Both the position numbers and the translations under genes were made by a program. 47,911 nucleotides of DNA from Clostridia bacterium (GTDB lineage: Bacteria > Bacillota > Clostridia > Oscillospirales > Acutalibacteraceae): NCBI GenBank assembly GCA_017439545.1, contig JAFSIW010000054.1, forward strand, positions 1 to 47,911, given 5' to 3'. The notes beneath the pieces were generated by a model. It worked only from the letters and a program-made list of their open reading frames with translations. It did no database searches and was not told where the DNA came from. Below, one piece after another: positions 16,383 to 24,107 of the stretch; positions within the stretch are counted from its first letter, which is position 1, and each line of letters opens with the position of its first letter.

Positions 16383-17945
16383 TTATTCATAAAACGGTGC
16401 GTAGTAATCGTCTGCTTCTTTTTGGGCTTTGGCTCTGATTGTTTCCCAATTCTTAGTCGGCGTGCCGCTAATATAGACGTCAAATTCAGAGGTTACCGCG
16501 GAAGAAAACACACCCGAAGAAAATTCGGCCGAACTGTTTTTCGCCAGATTTTTATAGTTTTGAATGCTCTGTTCATCCAATCCCAAAGCGGTCCATTCTT
16601 GTTGGACGTTTGCCAGCACCTCGTCTTCCAAAGGCATCATCTGCTCCAAAAAAGCGCAGACCTTGTTGACCGAAGCGGCGGAGTTTTTGGGAATGACGTA
16701 CACCCGGGTGTCATATACAGCGTTGATGTAGTTGCTTTGTTGGGGACCCATGGGCATGGGAGCAAATCCGATTTCAAAATCGGCGGCTTCGGCAATTTGG
16801 GGAACAAATCGGGTATAAGACAAAAACATTCCTGCTTTGCCGTTGACAAACTGATTGATACAATTGTTAATATCTGCCTTGTACAACCAGGATTTGTCGG
16901 TTCTGAACATCGCTTTGCACCATTCCAGTGCGTCAACCCCTGCTTGACTGCAAAAAGACGCTTCCACTCTGCCGTTTTTCAGCAGCGCAGTGCCGCCTAC
17001 GTTAGCGGCGCAGGCCATACCGGATACGTTGGTGTTGGAGGTAAAGCCGTAAATATCGGTTTTGCTGTTGCCGTCGGTGTCGGTGATCAGCGATGCAGAC
17101 AAGGAACGGAAGGCATCAAAATTCCACTGATTGGTTGCCACCAGAGAAGCAATGTCCACGTCGGGGGCGTATTTGGCAATCAGATCCTTGTTGTATACCA
17201 CACCGAGCATGGTTTGGGTAGTATTTAAACTGACCCCCGCTAAGTGATTGTTGATGGTCACCGACTGGGTACTGCCGTTGGCTTTTAACCGCCGCCGCAA
17301 GGGGGCGTCTATTAAATTCAAACTGCCGCCTGCACGGTAAATATTGCGAGCCATTACCAAACTTACTTCTACCACGTCGGCTTGGGGAATTCCCGCCAGC
17401 GCGTTTTTCACAATGGTCTCGGTGGCCTGACTGGCTTCAAGGGCCTCCACACGGAAGGCTGTGCCGTGATCGGCTTGCATTTGTTGCAGTTTTGCGGCCA
17501 GCAAGGAGCCCGATTGCGAATCGTATTCTTCTGCCCACACCGATTGCAGCCAAATCTCCTTGTTTTCCAATTCTTCGGTCATAGGCTCGGCGGGGAAACG
17601 GTCTATTTTGCCCACCACTCGTTTGAGAATATACAAGGCATCGGTTGCGGTGATATTTTCATCATCGTCCACGTTGGCAATGGTTTTGTCAATGGTGGGC
17701 TTTGACGGTTTGGCAGTAACATCGGTGGGACTTTCCTCTTCTACGGGGAATTGAGGAGGATGACGGTGGGTGATATAGCACAATACTGCCAGAGCATCAT
17801 CTGCGCCGATTTTGCCGTCACCGTTTACGTCCCCCACGAGAATAGGGACAATGGGTTGGGGTTGGGTTGATTGTTCTTGTGCCGTAGCGGTCATAGGGGT
17901 AAGCAGCAGGGTAAGGGTGAGTAATACAGCGATCCATTGTTTCAT
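16383..17945 (-). CDS. Secreted dockerin-solute-binding protein fusion (first of pair)
   Basis: 520 residues, paralogue of the downstream gene. The first 20 residues of the signal peptide are identical in both, and again there is no lipobox. Dockerin repeats at about 35-55 (GDVNGDGKIGADDAL) and 105-130 (ANVDDDENITATDAL) are separated by an unusually long insert rich in Pro, Thr and Lys. The solute-binding domain follows: GVVYNKDLI, NQWNFDAFRSLSASLITDTDG, ADFEIGFAPMPMG, VYVIPKNSAASVNK. An N-terminal dockerin on a binding protein is unusual. The gene has its own promoter, facing the DUF5058 operon across a region with four 11-bp repeats. Confidence 0.85.
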   Translation of the reverse strand: MKQWIAVLLTLTLLLTPMTATAQEQSTQPQPIVPILVGDVNGDGKIGADDALAVLCYITHRHPPQFPVEEESPTDVTAKPSKPTIDKTIANVDDDENITATDALYILKRVVGKIDRFPAEPMTEELENKEIWLQSVWAEEYDSQSGSLLAAKLQQMQADHGTAFRVEALEASQATETIVKNALAGIPQADVVEVSLVMARNIYRAGGSLNLIDAPLRRRLKANGSTQSVTINNHLAGVSLNTTQTMLGVVYNKDLIAKYAPDVDIASLVATNQWNFDAFRSLSASLITDTDGNSKTDIYGFTSNTNVSGMACAANVGGTALLKNGRVEASFCSQAGVDALEWCKAMFRTDKSWLYKADINNCINQFVNGKAGMFLSYTRFVPQIAEAADFEIGFAPMPMGPQQSNYINAVYDTRVYVIPKNSAASVNKVCAFLEQMMPLEDEVLANVQQEWTALGLDEQSIQNYKNLAKNSSAEFSSGVFSSAVTSEFDVYISGTPTKNWETIRAKAQKEADDYYAPFYE

Positions 17946-17979
17946 AGGGGGTCATCTCCTTTGAATTTATTTCAATTAT

Positions 17980-18008
17980 AGTATACCCAAAGCCATACCC
18001 TCCGTCAA
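17980..18008 (-). promoter_or_regulatory. Promoter of the dockerin-binding-protein operon
   Basis: Minus-strand TTGACG (18008-18003), a 17-base spacer and TATACT (17985-17980). Confidence 0.72.
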
Positions 18009-18020
18009 TGGAACTGCCCC

Positions 18021-18064
18021 ATTGTTTACAAATTGTTTACAGTTTGTTCACGGTTTGTTCACAA
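18021..18064. repeat. Four 11-bp tandem repeats between divergent promoters
   Basis: Four consecutive 11-base units at 18021, 18032, 18043 and 18054: ATTGTTTACAA, ATTGTTTACAG, TTTGTTCACGG, TTTGTTCACAA. The consensus is WTTGTTYACRR. They lie 12 bp upstream of the -35 of the binding-protein operon and 35 bp upstream of the -35 of the DUF5058 operon. One repeat per helical turn suggests cooperative binding of a regulator to one face of the DNA. Confidence 0.75.
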
Positions 18065-18099
18065 AAAGAAAGGCAGGTGTGAAAAATCCTCTTGGGATG

Positions 18100-18128
18100 T
18101 TGCAATTTCAACCTTCTTGATTTATAAT
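18100..18128 (+). promoter_or_regulatory. Promoter of the DUF5058-M20 operon
   Basis: TTGCAA (18100-18105), a 17-base spacer and a perfect TATAAT (18123-18128). Confidence 0.75.
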
Positions 18129-18158
18129 AAACGAAAATCAAGTTAAGGGGGAATTCAC

Positions 18159-18881
18159 TTGGAATTCAATCCGAACAGTACCTTTTTATACCTTGTGGCG
18201 GCTTTCGTCATCCTGTTTGTGTTGGCGCAGTCGGTCTTCTTTTTGGTACGCGCCTGGCGACGGGGCAAGCAGTTGGGCCTTTCTACCGCCAAGCTGCGCA
18301 AAACCGTGATTGCCACGGCGGTGTTTACCATTGCACCTGCGCTTTCTTTTTTGGTAGGGGTCATTACCCTTGCTAAATTTTTGGGTATTCCCTTGCCTTG
18401 GATTCGCTTGAGCGTGATCGGGGCAATTACCTACGAGCTGCCTGCGGCTACCTCTACCGCCAACGCGTTGGGTATTTCGCTGTCGGAGCTGATTACCGAT
18501 CCCAAGGTGTATTCCGCCATTGCCTGGGTTATGACTCTTGGCATTATGCCCAGCATTATCCTCACCCCCATTTTGATGAAAAAAATACAAGGCGGCGTGG
18601 TCAAGCTGAAAAGCAAAGACAGCAAGTGGGGCGATATTTTTATGACCTCCCTGTTTTTGGGTATGATCTCGGCCTTTTTGGGTATGGTGTTTGCCGATAT
18701 CCGCTCGGGACCGGCAGGACTGATTCCCATTTTTGTGTTACTTGCCTCTGCCCTTACCATGGCGGTGTGCGGTCTGCTGATCAAGAAGTGTAATATGAAA
18801 TGGTTAGAAACCTATGCGATGACCATCAGCATGGTGGTGGGTATGGTGTGCGCGGCGGTCATTACCCCGCTGATTGGTTAG
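18159..18881 (+). CDS. DUF5058 family membrane protein
   Basis: 240-residue polytopic membrane protein with about seven hydrophobic segments, N-terminus beginning MEFNPNSTFLYLVAAFVILF. I recognise the family as DUF5058; its function is not established. A TTG start at 18159 follows AAGGGGG by seven bases. No other start upstream fits. Charged loops contain RRGKQLGLSTAKLRKT and KLKSKDSKWGD. It is the first gene of a three-gene operon with a second membrane protein and an M20 peptidase. The arrangement suggests a two-subunit peptide transporter feeding a peptidase, which is inference. Confidence 0.82.
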   Translation: MEFNPNSTFLYLVAAFVILFVLAQSVFFLVRAWRRGKQLGLSTAKLRKTVIATAVFTIAPALSFLVGVITLAKFLGIPLPWIRLSVIGAITYELPAATSTANALGISLSELITDPKVYSAIAWVMTLGIMPSIILTPILMKKIQGGVVKLKSKDSKWGDIFMTSLFLGMISAFLGMVFADIRSGPAGLIPIFVLLASALTMAVCGLLIKKCNMKWLETYAMTISMVVGMVCAAVITPLIG

Positions 18882-18894
18882 GAGGGTGTTATCA

Positions 18895-19548
18895 ATGAGT
18901 GACTATATGAAAAAAACCGACCGATACGGTAAATTTTGGATATGGACTGCCGCATTTGTGATTGCGATGGTTCCGATCGCCGTTTGTTTGTATTACAACG
19001 CTTGGCCGTCGGCTTCTGCCGTGCTGAAGGGTCTGCTTGGTGTGGCCCCCATTTTCTGGACGGTGGGCGCCATTGAAGTGATCACCTATACCCCTATGCT
19101 GGGCACGGGCGGCACCTATCTTGCCTTTGTAACCGGCAACCTGACCAGCCTGAAAGCCCCTGCGGCGTTAACCGCTATGGAAAATGCACAGGTCAAGCAA
19201 GGCACTGAAGAGGGGGAGGTCATTTCTACCATTGCCATTGCTACCTCCTCCATCGTTACCACCCTTGTGTTGGCAGTGGGAGTGTTTGTGCTGGCGCTCA
19301 TCAGCCCCGTGCTCAATCATCCCACCTTAAAGCCTGCCTTTGACAATATTTTGCCTGCTCTGTTCGGCGGTCTCGGTGTGGTGTACGTCAGCAAAAACTG
19401 GAAGCTTTCCATTGCGCCTCTGGTGTTTATGGTGATTCTGTTTGTTGCCGTGCCCTCGCTGGCAAGCTCGGTGGGGGTGTTGGTCCCCGTGGGGATTCTG
19501 GTCGCTCTCGGAGCGGGCCGTGTGATGTACAAAAAAGGTTGGGTTTGA
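18895..19548 (+). CDS. Polytopic membrane protein paired with DUF5058
   Basis: 217-residue protein with about six membrane segments, not recognised beyond its association. The start at 18895 follows GGAGGGTGTT. Notable is a polar loop with TPMLGTGGTYLAFVTGNLTSLKAPAA, Gly/Thr-rich and likely re-entrant, followed by an acidic-basic loop (QVKQGTEEGEV) and four C-terminal helices. The gene begins 13 bases after the DUF5058 stop and ends one base before the peptidase ATG. The two membrane proteins probably form one complex. Confidence 0.78.
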   Translation: MSDYMKKTDRYGKFWIWTAAFVIAMVPIAVCLYYNAWPSASAVLKGLLGVAPIFWTVGAIEVITYTPMLGTGGTYLAFVTGNLTSLKAPAALTAMENAQVKQGTEEGEVISTIAIATSSIVTTLVLAVGVFVLALISPVLNHPTLKPAFDNILPALFGGLGVVYVSKNWKLSIAPLVFMVILFVAVPSLASSVGVLVPVGILVALGAGRVMYKKGWV

Positions 19549-19549
19549 T

Positions 19550-20992
19550 ATGACGGAGTGGATCGTAATAACCCTGCTTGCCCTTTTAGCGGCCTTGGCA
19601 GCGGTGTTGGTGGTGCGCGCTTTGCTGTTTACGCCCCCCAAAAAGCCCGAGGCAGAAGAATTGCCCGTTACGGTAAATCGGGAGAAAATCGTTTCCGATT
19701 TAGCGGAGATGATCCGTTGCAAGACCGTGTCCTATCGGGATGCTTCTTTGATCAACGAAGAAGAATTTGAGCGGTTTCGCAATCTGCTGGTTCAGCGGTT
19801 TCCCTTGGTCCATCAGGCCTGCGCCTTGGAGCATATAGGAAAAAACGGACTGCTGTATTGCCTGAAAGGGCAGTCCTCTGCCTGCCCGTCGGTGCTGATG
19901 GCTCACTACGACGTGGTGCCTGCGGTGGAAGAGGATTGGGACAAGCCCGCCTTTGCCGGGATCGTGGAAGACGACTGCATCTGGGGACGGGGCACGCTGG
20001 ACACCAAAGGTACGCTGTGCGGCATTTTTGAAGCCTTGGAGCAAGCCCTTTCTCAAGGCTACCGGCCGCAGAATGATCTGTATTTGTCTTTTTCGGGAGA
20101 AGAAGAAATTGACGGCGGCTCTTGTGAAGCTATCGTAACCTATTTGGAACAAAAGGGCGTTACCCCCGCTCTGGTGCTGGACGAAGGGGGCGCGGTGGTA
20201 GAAAAGGTGTTCCCCGGTGTAAGCGGTCAATGCGCCCTGATCGGCATCGGAGAAAAAGGGGGCGTGAATCTGCGCTTTACCTTGGAATCCAACGGCGGTC
20301 ACGCGTCCACCCCACCCGTGCATACGGTGATGGGAAGGCTGAGTCGGGCGGTGACCCGCATTGAGGGTCATCCCTTCCGCCGTCGGCTGACCACCCCCGT
20401 AAGGGCGATGTTCAACACCTTGGGACGGCATTCCACCTTTGTGTATCGATTGATCTTCGCCAATCTGTGGTGCTTTGCGCCGATTCTTGATTGGATTTGT
20501 AAACGATCGGGAGGCGAGCTGAACGCTATGATGCGCACCACCGTGGCGGTCACCCGTATGCAGGGTAGTGATGCCTATAACGTGTTGCCGCCCAAGGGCA
20601 GCTTTGGCGTCAATATGCGATTGATGGAAGGGGATACCATTGCGTCGGCGACCGACTATCTGAAGCGGGTGATAAAAGATGATGGGATTCAGGTGGAATG
20701 GATCAGCGGGATGCAGGCCTCTCCCTGTTCGGTAACCGATTGCGAGGGATATGAAAAACTGTCCGCCGCCATTGGCGCAACCTGGCCTCAGGCGGTGATC
20801 TCGCCCTATCTTATGATGGCTTGCAGTGATTCCCGTCATTATTGCCGCATCAGCGATAAGGTGTATCGCTTTTCGGCTATGCGGCTTTCCAAAGAGGAGC
20901 GGGGGATGATCCACGGCAACAACGAGCGGGTGCCCATTGAAACTTTAATGGAAACGGTGGCATTTTACAGTCGATTGTTGCAACTTTTGTAA
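19550..20992 (+). CDS. Membrane-anchored M20 family metallopeptidase
   Basis: 480-residue Zn-dependent amino- or carboxypeptidase of the M20 (ArgE/DapE/PM20D1-like) family. The N-terminus has one membrane segment (4-27), unusual for soluble M20 enzymes. Catalytic motifs: LMAHYDVVP (His119, Asp121), WGRGTLDTKG (bridging Asp151), SGEEEIDGGS (catalytic Glu and metal Glu near 184-185), VLDEGGAV and a late SDSRHYCR His. A dimerisation lid domain lies between about 225 and 360 (NGGHASTPP). It is separated by one base from the preceding membrane gene, so it is translationally coupled. The substrate is probably a dipeptide or N-acyl amino acid. Confidence 0.9.
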   Translation: MTEWIVITLLALLAALAAVLVVRALLFTPPKKPEAEELPVTVNREKIVSDLAEMIRCKTVSYRDASLINEEEFERFRNLLVQRFPLVHQACALEHIGKNGLLYCLKGQSSACPSVLMAHYDVVPAVEEDWDKPAFAGIVEDDCIWGRGTLDTKGTLCGIFEALEQALSQGYRPQNDLYLSFSGEEEIDGGSCEAIVTYLEQKGVTPALVLDEGGAVVEKVFPGVSGQCALIGIGEKGGVNLRFTLESNGGHASTPPVHTVMGRLSRAVTRIEGHPFRRRLTTPVRAMFNTLGRHSTFVYRLIFANLWCFAPILDWICKRSGGELNAMMRTTVAVTRMQGSDAYNVLPPKGSFGVNMRLMEGDTIASATDYLKRVIKDDGIQVEWISGMQASPCSVTDCEGYEKLSAAIGATWPQAVISPYLMMACSDSRHYCRISDKVYRFSAMRLSKEERGMIHGNNERVPIETLMETVAFYSRLLQLL

Positions 20993-21002
20993 GCAACTTG
21001 TC

Positions 21003-21031
21003 TTGACTTTGCTCTGTCACCGTGCTATAAT
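21003..21031 (+). promoter_or_regulatory. Promoter of the SCIFF locus
   Basis: TTGACT (21003-21008), a 17-base spacer and a perfect TATAAT (21026-21031), with GGAGG and an ATG downstream. Confidence 0.82.
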
Positions 21032-21065
21032 AAGTCGAAATCAAAATCTTTGGAGGATTTTTCTT

Positions 21066-21218
21066 ATGAAACGTATTCAAACTTTGGAAACCAAAAATCT
21101 CTGCCAAAGCGCCAAAAACGGCGGCTGCGGTGAATGCCAGACTTCTTGCCAATCCGCTTGCAAAACCAGCTGCGGCATTGCCAACCAACAATGCGAAAGC
21201 AAGAAAGAAAGCAAATAA
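21066..21218 (+). CDS. SCIFF ranthipeptide precursor
   Basis: 50-residue precursor of the SCIFF (six cysteines in forty-five) family, recognised by CQTSCQSACKTSC and by the adjacent maturase. Start at ATG 21066 after GGAGG. Cysteines are at 13, 21, 24, 28, 32, 36 and 43, giving seven instead of six; Cys13 is the extra one. The residue after Cys36 is Gly37, where the well-studied Clostridium thermocellum peptide, as I recall, has the Thr acceptor of a thioether. The C-terminus is Lys/Ser/Glu rich. The mature product and its role are unknown in the whole family. Confidence 0.93.
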   Translation: MKRIQTLETKNLCQSAKNGGCGECQTSCQSACKTSCGIANQQCESKKESK

Positions 21219-21227
21219 GTTAAAAAC

Positions 21228-21265
21228 CGTAAAAATGCCGTCTGCTGAACAGGCGGCATTTTTTA
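21228..21265 (+). terminator. Attenuating hairpin between precursor and maturase
   Basis: Stem AATGCCGTCTG/CAGGCGGCATT with one G-U pair, loop CTGAA and a run of T. It looks like a terminator that lets only part of the transcription pass, giving more precursor than maturase. Confidence 0.75.
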
Positions 21266-21281
21266 TGACAGGATGAGGATC

Positions 21282-22661
21282 ATGATTCATTGTTACAAAT
21301 TGGGCGGTCTGAACATTGTGCTGGATATTTTTTCCGGTTCGGTGCACGTGGTGGACGAAGTAGCCTACGACATCATTGAACGGTATGAGCAATATGAGCG
21401 GGACGAGATTTCCGAGTATATTCTCACCAAATACGCTGACAGAGCGGACGTGACCGCCGCCGATCTTGCCGACTGCTTTGAAGATATTGAAGAACTGAAA
21501 GCCCAAGGCAAACTGTTCACTCCCGATACCTTTGCGCCTATGGCGGGAGCGCTCAAGCAAAAGACCTCGGGCGTGGTCAAGGCGCTTTGCCTGCACGTAG
21601 CCCACACCTGCAACCTCAACTGCGCCTATTGCTTTGCCAGCCAAGGCAAATATCAAGGTGACCGCGCGTTGATGAGTCTGGAAGTAGGCAAACGGGCGTT
21701 GGATTTTTTGGTGGAACATTCCGAGGGTCGCCGCAATTTAGAGGTAGACTTTTTCGGCGGTGAGCCGCTGATGAATTTTCAAATGGTGAAAGATCTGGTG
21801 GCTTATGCCCGCAGTATTGAGGGGGCGGCAGGCAAGAATTTTCGCTTTACCCTCACCACCAACGGGGTGCTCATCGATCAGGACGTAATCGATTTTGCCA
21901 ACAAAGAAATGAGCAACGTGGTGCTGAGCTTAGACGGACGCAAAGAGATCCACGACCGCTATCGGGTGGACTACAACGGCAAAGGAAGCTGGGAGAAGAT
22001 TGTGCCCAAATTCCAAGACCTTGTGCAGCAACGGGGCGGCAAAAACTATTATATGCGGGGTACTTTTACCCACGCCAATCCCGATTTTGTGAAAGATATT
22101 GAAGAAATGCTCAGCCTTGGCTTCAACGAACTGAGTATGGAGCCTGTGGTATGCGCACCGGACGATCCTTCGGCGCTGACCGAGCAAGATCTGCCCATCG
22201 TGCTGGAGCAATATGAAAAGTTAGCCGAATTGATGGCGCAAAAGCGCAAAGCGGGCAAGCCCTTTACCTTTTATCACTATATGATCGACCTGAAGGGCGG
22301 TCCTTGTATTTACAAACGGGTGTCGGGTTGTGGCTCGGGCACCGAATATATGGCGGTTACTCCTTGGGGGGATCTGTATCCCTGCCACCAATTCGTAGGG
22401 GACGAAGCCTTTCAATTGGGGGACATCTGGCAAGGGGTCACCAACACCGCAAAGCAAGAGGAGTTTGCCGCTTGCAACGTTTACTCCCGTGAAGAATGTA
22501 ATGATTGCTGGGCAAAACTGTATTGCTCGGGGGGCTGTGCCGCCAACGCTTACCACGCCACCGGCTCGGTGACGGGGGTTTACGAATACGGCTGCAAGCT
22601 GTTCCGCAAACGGATGGAATGCGCCATCATGTTAGAAGCCGCCAAGGCATTGGAAGAATAA
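21282..22661 (+). CDS. Radical SAM SCIFF peptide maturase
   Basis: 459-residue enzyme forming thioether cross-links in the SCIFF peptide. The N-terminal part (1-95) is the precursor-recognition region beginning MIHCYKLGG. The radical SAM cluster motif is CNLNCAYCF (Cys110, 114, 117), followed by DFFGGEPLMNF. The C-terminal SPASM domain (about 345-445) supplies auxiliary Fe-S ligands: GCGSG, YPCHQF, CNDCW, YCSGGC and YGCKLF. Of two nearby ATGs, I prefer 21282 (starting MIHCYKLGG, like the family) over 21273. It follows its precursor directly and precedes a decarboxylase-family gene by one base. Confidence 0.94.
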   Translation: MIHCYKLGGLNIVLDIFSGSVHVVDEVAYDIIERYEQYERDEISEYILTKYADRADVTAADLADCFEDIEELKAQGKLFTPDTFAPMAGALKQKTSGVVKALCLHVAHTCNLNCAYCFASQGKYQGDRALMSLEVGKRALDFLVEHSEGRRNLEVDFFGGEPLMNFQMVKDLVAYARSIEGAAGKNFRFTLTTNGVLIDQDVIDFANKEMSNVVLSLDGRKEIHDRYRVDYNGKGSWEKIVPKFQDLVQQRGGKNYYMRGTFTHANPDFVKDIEEMLSLGFNELSMEPVVCAPDDPSALTEQDLPIVLEQYEKLAELMAQKRKAGKPFTFYHYMIDLKGGPCIYKRVSGCGSGTEYMAVTPWGDLYPCHQFVGDEAFQLGDIWQGVTNTAKQEEFAACNVYSREECNDCWAKLYCSGGCAANAYHATGSVTGVYEYGCKLFRKRMECAIMLEAAKALEE

Positions 22662-22662
22662 G

Positions 22663-24015
22663 ATGAAAACGCCTATTTGTGATTTTGTAAAGGACTATTG
22701 GCAAAGCGATGGGGTGCGCCTGCATATGCCCGGTCATAAGGGGCAACCCTTGCTGGGATTTGAAGGGTACGACATTACCGAATTCGACGGGGCGGACGTG
22801 CTGTATCACGCCGATGGTATCATTGCCCAAAGTCAGCAAAACGCCACCAAACTGTTCGGATCCAAAAAGACGGTGTATTCCACCGAAGGGGCATCCCTTG
22901 CCATTCGGGGATTGCTGTTTTTAATCAAGCAATATGCCGCCGCACAAGGAGAAACTCCCTTGATTCTGGCGGGTCGCAATGCCCACAAAACCTTTGTGAC
23001 TGCCGCCGCGCTGTTGGATCTTTCCGTTACGTGGCTGTATTCAGAAACACCCGATTCGTTGGTATCTTGTACCATCACCCCCCGACGGTTAGAGAGGGTC
23101 TTGTGGGGAATGGCGGAAAAACCTACGGCGGTGTATATCACCTCTCCCGACTATTTGGGCAATTTGGCCGAAATAGCGGGACTCGCCGAAGTGTGCAACC
23201 GCCACGGCGTGCTGTTGTGTGTAGACAATGCCCACGGAGCGTATCTGCGGTTTTTAAAACCGTCGGCCCATCCTCTTGATGCAGGCGCCCATTTGTGTTG
23301 CGATTCGGCCCACAAAACCCTGCCCACCTTAACGGGCGGCGCTTATTTGCATATCGGTCAATCTGCGCCCGATTTCTTTTGCGAGCAGGTGGAAACGGCA
23401 TTGAGCACCTTTGCCACCACCAGCCCCTCTTATTTGATTTTGCAGTCTTTGGATGCCACCAACCGCTATTTGGCAGACGGGTTTCGTGAAGAACTTGAAG
23501 CGTGCTGTGAGCGGGTACGAGAGGTTAAGTTGCGCTTGCAAAACAAGGGCTACGGCTTGGTGGGGGATGAGCCCATCAAAATCACCCTTGCCCCCAAGTC
23601 TTATGGGTATACGGGGGATGAACTATCCGATTATTTGTTGCACCATGGAGTGATGTGCGAATTTCACGACCCCGACACGGTGGTGTTCATGGTCACGCCC
23701 CAAACCCCTGACGAGCATTTGAAGCGGGTGACCGATTTGTTGTGCGCTTTGCCTCACAAACCACCCCTTTCCCAAAGAGCACCGCAACTGCAACAGCCAA
23801 AAGTCGCCCTGTCTATGCACAAGGCGCTGTTTGCTCCCGGCGAGGTGGTTCCCACGCGGCAGAGTGTGGGCAGAATCTTGTCGGCACCCACGGTCTCCTG
23901 CCCTCCCGCGGTGCCCGTTGCGGTGTGCGGCGAGGTCATTAACCAATCGGTGGCAGAAGTGATGGCATATTACGGTCATACCACTCTGCGTGTCATCAAA
24001 AACGAGACTGAATGA
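22663..24015 (+). CDS. Orn/Lys/Arg decarboxylase-family PLP enzyme
   Basis: 450-residue fold-type I pyridoxal-phosphate enzyme. N-terminal RLHMPGHKG and DITEFDGADVLYHADG are hallmarks of the family. The PLP Lys is in CDSAHKTLPTLTGGAYLH, and VDNAHGAYL supplies the Asp and the nearby His. The C-terminal domain (about 330-450) is shorter than in the large acid-inducible decarboxylases, as usual for the Gram-positive SpeA/YaaO type. The substrate cannot be assigned. The ATG comes one base after the maturase stop, so the genes are coupled. Confidence 0.9.
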   Translation: MKTPICDFVKDYWQSDGVRLHMPGHKGQPLLGFEGYDITEFDGADVLYHADGIIAQSQQNATKLFGSKKTVYSTEGASLAIRGLLFLIKQYAAAQGETPLILAGRNAHKTFVTAAALLDLSVTWLYSETPDSLVSCTITPRRLERVLWGMAEKPTAVYITSPDYLGNLAEIAGLAEVCNRHGVLLCVDNAHGAYLRFLKPSAHPLDAGAHLCCDSAHKTLPTLTGGAYLHIGQSAPDFFCEQVETALSTFATTSPSYLILQSLDATNRYLADGFREELEACCERVREVKLRLQNKGYGLVGDEPIKITLAPKSYGYTGDELSDYLLHHGVMCEFHDPDTVVFMVTPQTPDEHLKRVTDLLCALPHKPPLSQRAPQLQQPKVALSMHKALFAPGEVVPTRQSVGRILSAPTVSCPPAVPVAVCGEVINQSVAEVMAYYGHTTLRVIKNETE

Positions 24016-24037
24016 GGGAATTCAGCCTCGTTTTTTC
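24001..24037 (+). terminator. Terminator of the SCIFF-decarboxylase operon
   Basis: Stem AACGAGACTGAAT/ATTCAGCCTCGTT with one mismatch, then TTTTTC. It overlaps the decarboxylase stop codon. Confidence 0.85.
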
Positions 24038-24044
24038 TTTGCTC

Positions 24045-24073
24045 TTGTTCTTTTGCCCGTTTCGTGGTATACT
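24045..24073 (+). promoter_or_regulatory. Promoter of yfcE
   Basis: TTGTTC (24045-24050), a 17-base spacer and TATACT (24068-24073), with AAAGGATG before the ATG. Confidence 0.6.
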
Positions 24074-24107
24074 AAACAAAAACCAAAACCAAAAAGGATG
24101 AAACGAT

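Noticed and set aside
18021-18064. Replication origin or DnaA-box cluster
   Set aside because: The units differ from the DnaA box at two positions and lie exactly between two divergent promoters; no dnaA or dnaN is near.
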